From Nocardia sp. CY41 (GTDB lineage: Bacteria > Actinomycetota > Actinomycetes > Mycobacteriales > Mycobacteriaceae), in contig NZ_VUOS01000006.1 of the NCBI RefSeq assembly GCF_009829325.1, positions 338,754 to 402,753 on the forward strand: a stretch of DNA of 64,000 nucleotides, given 5' to 3'. The notes under the pieces are model-generated. The model saw only the letters and a program-made list of their open reading frames with translations. It had not been told where the DNA came from and did not search any database. Each line of letters begins with the position of its first letter. The stretch's first letter is position 1. The position numbers and the translations under genes were made by a program. Shown in pieces: positions 16,570 through 22,965 of the stretch.

Positions 16570-17993
16570 CCGCGTACTTCCGTGACGGCCTGGTCGTAGG
16601 TGACCGGCGCGGCGGACGGATGCGCCCGCCGGTAGCGCTGCGCGGCCGCGGGGGTGGTGAAGGGCAGGTAGGCGGCGCCGTCGCGCAGCCAGATCGACTT
16701 GTCGGCGAACCAGCGGGTGCCGAGCTCGGTATCGGGGACGTAGGCCGCGCGGATCGTCCGGCCCTGCGCCTTCGCGGCCTGGACGGCGCGCAGCAGGCAG
16801 GTCGGATCCGCGGCCGGTTGCGGCTGGGCTGCGCCGTCCACCCACAGCTCGCCGGCCAGCGCGGGGTTTTCCGCGGCTTTGCCGCAGACCGGGTCGGCGC
16901 CGGTGACCCGGGTCGGGTTGGCATTGGACGCCAGGTCACGGTCGTAGTCGCCGCGGCCGGTCTCCGCGTACGCCTTGCGCAGCGGCCCGTCGTCGACGAA
17001 CCGGTCGATGTCCAGGTCCGCGAAGTCGCCGATCGACTTCAGATATGCCACATCGCCTTTGAGCGCGTTGATCAGGCTCGGCTTGAGCGTGGTGTCGAAA
17101 CTCGTTCCGCCGGGACCGTTGTAGAGATACACCACCTCCTGCGGCAGTCCGGACCCGTCGGCGACGATCTTCGCGGCCTCGAACGGCTTCTCCTGCAAGA
17201 ACCGGGTGGCGTCCAGTTGCGCGGCCAGGAACGCCTGCAGCACCTCCGGATGCTCGGCGGCGTAGGCGCGCCGGGCGACCACGCCGTGGAAGGTCGGCAC
17301 GCCGAGTTCGGCGCCGTCGTAGAGCAGCTTGGCCTTGTTCTGGAAGACGACCAGCCCCGGCCACGCGACGAACTGGGACAGCGCGCCCACCTGACGGGAT
17401 TCCAGGGCCGTCGCGCCGACCTGCGGCTGCTGGTTGAGCACCTCCACGCCCTTGGCCGGATCGATGCCGGCCCGCGACAGCGCCTGCACCAGCGTGCCGT
17501 GCCCGGCCGAGCCCACGCTGGCCGAGATCTTCTGCCCGGCCAGGTCGGCGATGCCGGTGGCCGCCGAATCGTTCGGCACCACGACCATGTTCAGCGCGCC
17601 CTTGGGGTTGTACCCGGTGACCGACACCAGTTCGGTGCGCGAGCGCTCGTTGACCTGGGTGCGGGAGCCGTTGATCAGCAGCGGGTAGTCACCCATCGAC
17701 CCGATGTCGATCTTCTCGGCCACCATCTGCGCGGTGATCGGCGCGCCGGTGTCGTAGTCCTGCCACTCGACCTGGTACTCGGCTCCGCCGCTTGCGGTGA
17801 TCTTCCGCAGCCGCTGCTCGAGGTAACCCTGCGCGCGCAGCAGCGTGCCCGCGGTGACGGTGTTGATGGTCTTGGACTGGTAGCCGACGACCACCTTGAC
17901 GGTGCCCGCCGGTGTGTCGTCGCTCTGCTCCAGCGAGCACCCGGTGAGCGCGAGCGCGGCGGCGAGCAGGACGGGGGCGAATTTCACTTTCAT
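16566..17993 (-). CDS. Lipoprotein substrate-binding protein with unusual C-terminal domain
   Basis: 475 aa. Signal peptide with lipobox ALALTGC (Cys ~18) anchors it outside the membrane. Residues ~30-330 form an SsuA/TauA/NMT1-type binding domain (VKVVVGYQSKTINTVTAG, IDIGSMGDYPLLINGS, GSAGHGTLVQALSRAGIDP). Residues ~360-475 are extra: DPVCGKAAENP, PTCLLRAVQAAK and TRWFADKSIWLRDGAAYLPFTTPAAAQRY, a pattern faintly like NosL metal-binding proteins. Usual SsuA proteins are ~320 aa. It delivers the substrate to the permease. Lies 12 nt after the ferredoxin gene. Confidence 0.85.
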   Translation of the reverse strand: MKVKFAPVLLAAALALTGCSLEQSDDTPAGTVKVVVGYQSKTINTVTAGTLLRAQGYLEQRLRKITASGGAEYQVEWQDYDTGAPITAQMVAEKIDIGSMGDYPLLINGSRTQVNERSRTELVSVTGYNPKGALNMVVVPNDSAATGIADLAGQKISASVGSAGHGTLVQALSRAGIDPAKGVEVLNQQPQVGATALESRQVGALSQFVAWPGLVVFQNKAKLLYDGAELGVPTFHGVVARRAYAAEHPEVLQAFLAAQLDATRFLQEKPFEAAKIVADGSGLPQEVVYLYNGPGGTSFDTTLKPSLINALKGDVAYLKSIGDFADLDIDRFVDDGPLRKAYAETGRGDYDRDLASNANPTRVTGADPVCGKAAENPALAGELWVDGAAQPQPAADPTCLLRAVQAAKAQGRTIRAAYVPDTELGTRWFADKSIWLRDGAAYLPFTTPAAAQRYRRAHPSAAPVTYDQAVTEVRG

Positions 17994-18005
17994 CGGTCTT
18001 CCAGA

Positions 18006-18233
18006 TCAGCGGAGCAGGTAGGGCATGTTGACGGTGACGGCGCCGGTCGGGCAGCGGGCCGCGCAGGGACCGCAGTACCAGCACTCGTCCACGTGCATGA
18101 AGGCCTTGCCGTTCTCGGGGTTGATGGCCAGGGAGTCGAGCGGGCAGATCTCGACGCACAACGTGCAGCCCTGGATGCACAGCGACTCGTCGATGGTGAC
18201 GGGGATGTCGGCGCGCTGGTTCACGAGTGCCAT
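18006..18233 (-). CDS. AprB-like 2x[4Fe-4S] ferredoxin
   Basis: 75 aa with two tetranuclear cluster motifs, CIQGCTLCVEICP (residues ~19-31) and CWYCGPCAARCP (~52-63), followed by TGAVTVNMPYLLR. The spacing and the short tail resemble the beta subunit of APS reductase (AprB) and related polyferredoxins that pass electrons to or from an AprA/FrdA-type flavoprotein, here probably the operon's 902-aa protein. Its ATG abuts the TAG stop of the GntR gene (TAGATG), so the regulator and ferredoxin are translationally coupled. Confidence 0.88.
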   Translation of the reverse strand: MALVNQRADIPVTIDESLCIQGCTLCVEICPLDSLAINPENGKAFMHVDECWYCGPCAARCPTGAVTVNMPYLLR

Positions 18234-19019
18234 CTAGAGGACCTTCCATTCGGGGGTGCTGCGGGTCAGGCTGCCGCGCATGGTGATGCGGTCGCCGCGC
18301 ATGCGGATGTACTCCAGATCGACCGGGCGGCCGTCGTCGAGCCGGGTCAGTCGTTCCAGCATCAGCAGCGGCGCGCCGCCGGGGATGTCGAGGGTGGAGG
18401 CGGTGTGCGGGTCGGCGGGCACCGCCTCCAGGGCGAGGTCGGCCGAGCCGAGCGAGTGGCCGCTGATGCGTTCCAGCAGCACGAAGACGTCGGTGTGCTC
18501 GAGGTCGTGGCCGAGTACCTCGGTGCCGATGTCGGGCACGAGGTAGGTGAGGTCGAGACTCAGCGGCAGATCCGCGAGGTAGCGCAGCCGCTCCAGGTAG
18601 ACCACGCGTTCGCCCGGCGCCAGGCCGAGCCTGCGGGCGACGGCGGGCGGCGCGGTGACGTGCATCGCCGCGCGCACCTCGTTGCGCACGGTGCCGTGGC
18701 CCTTGAACGTCTCCTGTAGGCCGAGCAGCGCGTCGAGTCCGTGGTCGAATTTGCGGGTGGCCACCCGGGTGCCCACTTTGGGCGCCCGGTCGATCAAACC
18801 CTCGTCCTTCAACAGCGCCAACGCGTCGCGGACGGTGTTGCGCGAGGAGCCGTACTCGGCGGCGAGTTCCTGTTCGCTCGGCAGCGCGCCGTCGAACGCG
18901 CCCGCGTGCAGTTGGTGCCGCAGAACGTCGGCCACCCGCCGCGCTTGATCGGCGCGCAACTGCCGCACCGGCGTGGGCTCCGCTGCCACCGTCTCCGCCT
19001 TTCCATCGCTGACCTGCAC
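18234..19019 (-). CDS. GntR-family (HutC/UTRA) transcriptional regulator
   Basis: 261 aa. The N-terminal winged helix carries LRADQARRVADVLRHQLHAGAFDGALPSEQELAAEYGSSRNTVRDALALLKDEGLI (GntR signature), followed by a UTRA effector domain (GERVVYLERLRYLADLPLSLDLTYLVP, LERISGH, LLMLERLTRLDDGRPVDLEYIRMRGDRI). HutC-type regulators usually repress until a small ligand binds. As first gene of the AprAB-like/ABC operon it probably controls itself and the five genes behind it, and its ligand may be the transported substrate. ATG 19019 fits the domain start. Confidence 0.85.
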   Translation of the reverse strand: MQVSDGKAETVAAEPTPVRQLRADQARRVADVLRHQLHAGAFDGALPSEQELAAEYGSSRNTVRDALALLKDEGLIDRAPKVGTRVATRKFDHGLDALLGLQETFKGHGTVRNEVRAAMHVTAPPAVARRLGLAPGERVVYLERLRYLADLPLSLDLTYLVPDIGTEVLGHDLEHTDVFVLLERISGHSLGSADLALEAVPADPHTASTLDIPGGAPLLMLERLTRLDDGRPVDLEYIRMRGDRITMRGSLTRSTPEWKVL

Positions 19020-19225
19020 GAATAGCGACGATAACGGGGTGGCGGCGGCGAATTCGCCCGCGTTTGTGCCGAGAAAAATCAGGGGATGTTATTGCGCCGG
19101 GTCCGTCGTGGTCCGACCTGGCGATATGCGCGGCGGACCGGCTAATACGCCACGTCGGACGTCGGCGGCCGAATTCCGATCACAGCGATTCGAAAGCGGG
19201 GCCCTGCGGCCCGCGCCGTGCGAAT

Positions 19226-20221
19226 CTACGGTCGCGGACCGTAAGTATTGAGGAACAGCACCGGCCCCGCGCCGAAGTCGCCCGCGTCGTCCATGGCGAG
19301 CAGCGCGGCGAGTGCTTTGGCGGTGTAGACGGTTTCCAAGTGCAAACCGGTCTGTCCGGCGCGCTGCTCGGCTTCCCGGGCAGCGAGCGTGGTGTGGCCG
19401 TAGCCGGGGCCGAGCCAATCGGTGGTCATCGTGACGTCCTCGGGCCGCAGCCCGGTGGGGGTGAAGCGCGCTCCGCGGGCGCGAAGCAGATGTTCGGTCC
19501 GGGTGGCGAGACGCACGATGTGCTTCGCGTCGAGTGCGAGTGCGTCGTTGACGACCACGCCGACGACGCGCGTGCGCAACCCGGCCAGACGCAGACCGAG
19601 AGCGAGTCCGGCGGCGGTGCCGCCGGATCCGACGGCGGTGACGATGTGGCCGGGTTCGGGGAGTTCGCCCGCGCCGACCTGGGCCGCGATTTCGCAAGCC
19701 GCCTCGACGTAACCCAGGGCGCCGACCGGTGACGACCCGCCCGCGGGCAGGAAGTACGGGCGTGTGCCGCCACGGATCCTGCGCAGATACAGCCACGGCG
19801 CCGCGAGTATCGTGCGCACCTTGCTGTGCGTGAAATACAAGGTGGCGCCCGAGTTCCGCAGTCGCCGCAGTTGGGCGCGCACGTGGTCGTCCACCGGTTG
19901 GTCGACCAGGGCGAGCGCGGTATCGATGCCCTGGGCGCGGCCGTACAAGGCCGTGGCGAGCCCCCAGTTCGTTCCGGTGCCGCCGACGGTGAGAATGGTG
20001 CGCGCGCCGCGTCGGCGTGCCTCCGGCAGCAGCCATTCCAGCTTGCGGACCTTGTTGCCGCCCCATCCGCCGTCGCCGTATCCGCTCTCGTCCTTGCACC
20101 ACAGCTCAGCCGTGGTGCCGAGGTCGCACCGGCGTACGGGCGTCGGGGCGGTGCCGAGGCGGACGAACGGCAACGTCTCGGCCACCTCGGGAAAGCGCGC
20201 GTGCAGTAGCGCTCCGGTCAC
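19226..20221 (-). CDS. PLP enzyme of the ACC deaminase / D-cysteine desulfhydrase family
   Basis: 331 aa fold-type II PLP enzyme. The Lys that binds PLP is in GYGDGGWGGNKVRKLEWLL, the phosphate site is probably TAVGSGGTAAGLALGLRLAG, and GTGTNWGLATALYGRAQG and TMTTDWLGPGYGH are family landmarks. Members open cyclopropane amino acids or release H2S and ammonia from D-cysteine; which applies here is not decidable by eye. GTG 20221 overlaps the stop of the TetR gene by 4 nt (GTGA), so it is the regulator's partner. A sulfur-releasing role would suit the neighbouring operon, but that is inference. Confidence 0.8.
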   Translation of the reverse strand: MTGALLHARFPEVAETLPFVRLGTAPTPVRRCDLGTTAELWCKDESGYGDGGWGGNKVRKLEWLLPEARRRGARTILTVGGTGTNWGLATALYGRAQGIDTALALVDQPVDDHVRAQLRRLRNSGATLYFTHSKVRTILAAPWLYLRRIRGGTRPYFLPAGGSSPVGALGYVEAACEIAAQVGAGELPEPGHIVTAVGSGGTAAGLALGLRLAGLRTRVVGVVVNDALALDAKHIVRLATRTEHLLRARGARFTPTGLRPEDVTMTTDWLGPGYGHTTLAAREAEQRAGQTGLHLETVYTAKALAALLAMDDAGDFGAGPVLFLNTYGPRP

Positions 20222-20844
20222 GGCGTGATCGCCTCGGGGATGCCCAGCAGCGCCGCCTGGACCTCGTGCAGCCGGTCGACGTCGCCGCGAATGCCCGCGA
20301 CGCTGTCGTTGTACAGGAACGCCTCGCCGAGCCGGACCAGCGCGTAGGCCAGTAGCGCCGGTTCCAGCGGGGGCTGATAGCCGTCCTCTTCCGTCGCGCG
20401 GACGATCAGCTCCTGGACGGTGCCGACGACCAGCGGTTGCACCGGGCCGTCGCCCGCGGTGAGAATGCGCAGCCCGGACAGCGGCTCGTTCTCGAAATAG
20501 CGCCGGAACGGTTCGTTGTCGGTCATCCACCGGTTGACCCGGTACAGCACGTCCAGGATGCGCCGCGCTCCGGTGGAGCGACGGCGGGCGTCGGCGCGGG
20601 TGAGCAGCGCCTCGAACTCCCCGGCCAGGACCGCACCGAGCACCCCGTCGCGGGAGCCGAACCAGCGGTAGACCGACGCGCGGCTGAGCCCGAGCTGTCC
20701 GGCGATCGCCTGGATGTCCACGCGCTCACCGGCCAGGAACGCCCGGCGGGCATGCTCGATGACCTGTTCCCTGGTCGCGGAGGCCGGTCGGCCGGGAGGG
20801 CGAGTGGTCCGCTGGCTGGAATCGATCACCGCGGAATGATACAT
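20218..20844 (-). CDS. TetR-family regulator (QsdR-like C-terminus)
   Basis: 208 aa. The N-terminal TetR helix-turn-helix reads TREQVIEHARRAFLAGERVDIQAIAGQLGLSRASVYRWFGSRDGVL, followed by an alpha-helical ligand domain (ILDVLYRVNRWMTDNEPFRRYFENEPLSGLRIL). The start is ATG 20844 or, better, GTG 20829: the 24-bp palindrome at 20838-20861 covers the ATG and would lie just upstream of the GTG. The downstream PLP enzyme gene is translationally coupled. The acyl-CoA dehydrogenase gene ends 31 nt upstream in the same direction and may also be a target. Confidence 0.85.
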   Translation of the reverse strand: MYHSAVIDSSQRTTRPPGRPASATREQVIEHARRAFLAGERVDIQAIAGQLGLSRASVYRWFGSRDGVLGAVLAGEFEALLTRADARRRSTGARRILDVLYRVNRWMTDNEPFRRYFENEPLSGLRILTAGDGPVQPLVVGTVQELIVRATEEDGYQPPLEPALLAYALVRLGEAFLYNDSVAGIRGDVDRLHEVQAALLGIPEAITP

Positions 20845-20861
20845 CGTCGAGACGGTGTATC
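20838..20861. promoter_or_regulatory. 24-bp palindrome at the TetR gene start (probable autoregulatory operator)
   Basis: Arms GATACA (20838-20843) and TGTATC (20856-20861) enclose CGTC/GACG (20845-20848 and 20851-20854). The whole 24 bp is palindromic except one position pair and the centre. Length and symmetry fit a TetR dimer-of-dimers site. It overlaps the ATG at 20844. A GATACA half-site also occurs at 22702-22707, 12 nt before the acyl-CoA dehydrogenase start. Confidence 0.65.
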
Positions 20862-20875
20862 GAAACGGGCTGTGT

Positions 20876-22690
20876 TCAGAACCAGGCGTCGCGCATCTGC
20901 AGAGTAGTCCGGTCCAGCCGGGCCAGCAGATCCAGCGCCGGTGCGGTCTTGGGCAATTCGAAACGATAGAAGAACCGGGCCGCGTGCCGCTTGCCATCGT
21001 AGAAATCGCCGGAACGATCCCCGGCTGCGAGGAACTGTTCGAGCCAGATCCAGGCCAGCACAGTGTGCCCGAACGCTTCCAGGTATACCGAGCTGTTGGC
21101 CAGCGCGGCCTCGGCATCGCCGGAGGCGAACAGTCCGGCGGTCACCTCGACCAACCGCCGCCATGCCGAATCCAGCTCCGCGGCGAGTTCGGCCGCCTCG
21201 CCGCCCGCCGCGCGTGCGGCGGTGATGGTCGCATCGACGCGCGCACCGAGCGCGAGCAGGCTGGCGCCGCCCTGCTGGGTGACTTTGCGTCCCAGTAGGT
21301 CCAGGCCCTGGATGCCGTGTGTGCCCTCGTGGATCGGGTTGAGCCGGTTGTCCCGGTAATGCTGCTCGACGTTGTATTCACGGGTGTAGCCGTAGCCGCC
21401 GAGCACCTGGATGGCAAGGCTGTTGGCCTCGAGGCACCACTGCGACGGCCAGCTCTTGGCGATCGGGGTGAGGATGTCCAGCAGCAGGGTGACCGCGCGG
21501 CGTTCGTCCTCGGATTCGGCGGTGCGCTGTTCGTCCACCAGTCGCGCGCAGTAGAGCACCAGCGCCAGAGCGCCTTCGGCATAGGACTTCTGCGCCAGCA
21601 GCATGCGCTTCACGTCGGCGTGCTCGATGATCGGCCGCTGCGGCGCGGACGGGTCGGCGGGGAGCTTGGCCCGGCCCTGCGTGCGCGTGCGCGCGTAGTC
21701 CAGCGACTCGAGGTACCCGGTGTAGCCGAGCGCCGTGGCGACCAGGCCGACGCCGATGCGCGCCTCGTTCATCATGTGGAACATGTAGGTCAATCCGCGA
21801 TGAGGCTGGCCGACCAGGTAGCCGACCGCGCCGGGCGCGCCACCCGGCGTCCAGCGGCCCTCGCCGAAATTCAGCACGGTGTTGACCGTGCCGCGGAAGC
21901 CCATCTTGTGGTTGAGCCCGGCCAGCGCGACGTCGTTGCGCTCGCCGATCGATCCGTCGTCGCCGACCAGGAACCGGGGCACCACGAACAGCGAGATGCC
22001 CTTGGTGCCCGCGGGCCCGCCGGGGATCTTGGCCAGCACCAGGTGCACGATGTTCTCACCGAGCTCGTGATCGCCGCCCGAGATCCACATCTTGGTGCCG
22101 AACAGGCGGTACGTACCGTCGTCCTGCGGTTCGGCGCGGGTGACGATGTCGGCCAGCGACGACCCGGCCTGCGGCTCCGACAGGCACATGGTGCCGAAGA
22201 AGCGGCCCTCGAGCATGGGCCCGACGAACTTCTCGACGTGCTCGGGTCCATGGGCGATGAGCAGATTCGCGTTGGCGACGGTGAGGAACGGGTAGCCCGC
22301 GGTGCCGGGGTTGGCCGCCTGGAACCAGGCGTAGCTCGCCTGCGCGACGGTCGCGGGCAGCTGTGCGCCGCCGAGTTCGTAATCCATTGCCGCCGAGGGC
22401 AGCCCGGCCTTGGCGAAAGCGGCCAGCGCCTGGCCGACCTCCGGGATGATGGTCACGCGTTCGCCGTCGAAGGTGGGTTCGTTGGCGTCGTTGAGCTTGT
22501 TGTGCGGCGCGAAGTACTTGGTGGCGAGCTGCTCGCTGAGCTCGAGTACCGCGTCGAAGGTCTCCCGCGAGTGCTCGGCGTACCGCGCGCGCTTGGTCAG
22601 CCCCTCGACGTCCAGCCACTCGTAGAGCAGGAAATCGAGATCGCGCCGGGACAGCAGGGTCGACCGCATCAGCCAGTCCTTTCGAGACAT
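20876..22690 (-). CDS. Acyl-CoA dehydrogenase (FadE-type, long form)
   Basis: 604 aa FAD enzyme for alpha,beta-desaturation of acyl-CoA. Landmarks: CLSEPQAGSSLADIVTRAEPQDDG and KMWISGGDHELGENIVHLVLAKIPG (ACAD middle domain), LNHKMGFRGTVNTVLNFGE, MMNEARIGVGLVATALGYTGYLESLDYARTRTQGR, and LGGYGYTREYNVEQHYRDNRLNPIHEGTHGIQGLDLLGRK, where the Glu near IHEGTHGIQ is the likely catalytic base. The extra ~120 C-terminal residues are typical of the 600-aa subgroup. ATG 22690 is followed by alternatives at 22669; no strong ribosome site is seen. Upstream it carries a GATACA half-site shared with the TetR palindrome. Confidence 0.9.
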   Translation of the reverse strand: MSRKDWLMRSTLLSRRDLDFLLYEWLDVEGLTKRARYAEHSRETFDAVLELSEQLATKYFAPHNKLNDANEPTFDGERVTIIPEVGQALAAFAKAGLPSAAMDYELGGAQLPATVAQASYAWFQAANPGTAGYPFLTVANANLLIAHGPEHVEKFVGPMLEGRFFGTMCLSEPQAGSSLADIVTRAEPQDDGTYRLFGTKMWISGGDHELGENIVHLVLAKIPGGPAGTKGISLFVVPRFLVGDDGSIGERNDVALAGLNHKMGFRGTVNTVLNFGEGRWTPGGAPGAVGYLVGQPHRGLTYMFHMMNEARIGVGLVATALGYTGYLESLDYARTRTQGRAKLPADPSAPQRPIIEHADVKRMLLAQKSYAEGALALVLYCARLVDEQRTAESEDERRAVTLLLDILTPIAKSWPSQWCLEANSLAIQVLGGYGYTREYNVEQHYRDNRLNPIHEGTHGIQGLDLLGRKVTQQGGASLLALGARVDATITAARAAGGEAAELAAELDSAWRRLVEVTAGLFASGDAEAALANSSVYLEAFGHTVLAWIWLEQFLAAGDRSGDFYDGKRHAARFFYRFELPKTAPALDLLARLDRTTLQMRDAWF

Positions 22691-22965
22691 GTTCGACTTA
22701 CTGTATCTTACGGACCGGTGGCCGGATGTCTACCGGTGCGGTCGCGCGCTCTCGGCGCCGAAGCAGGTCGTCTTCGCCGCCGGTGCTTCGATCGCGGTCC
22801 GGCGAGGTGGGTGAGGTGGTCGGTCGGCACGCTCCGGCCGGGATTTTTCGGCCGGGGCATGGCCTAGCGGTCCGAACGTGGTAGGCGACCTGCCGGAGCT
22901 GCCGCAGTTCAGCTGTTGCCATCCAGGCACAGTGCGGCGGGGCGGCGTCGCCCGTAAGTGGCCGG
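22691..22965. other. Intergenic stretch with shared TetR half-site
   Basis: 275 bases between the LuxR-type gene and the acyl-CoA dehydrogenase gene, both leftward. Near 22697-22711 lies TTAC-TGTATC-TTAC, containing the same TGTATC hexamer as the palindrome at 20838-20861. Apart from this AT-rich patch, a likely promoter zone, nothing was recognised. Confidence 0.4.

Noticed and set aside
16548..18719. 723-codon open frame on the plus strand
   Set aside because: It lies opposite the binding-protein, ferredoxin and GntR genes; its composition is that of a GC shadow.
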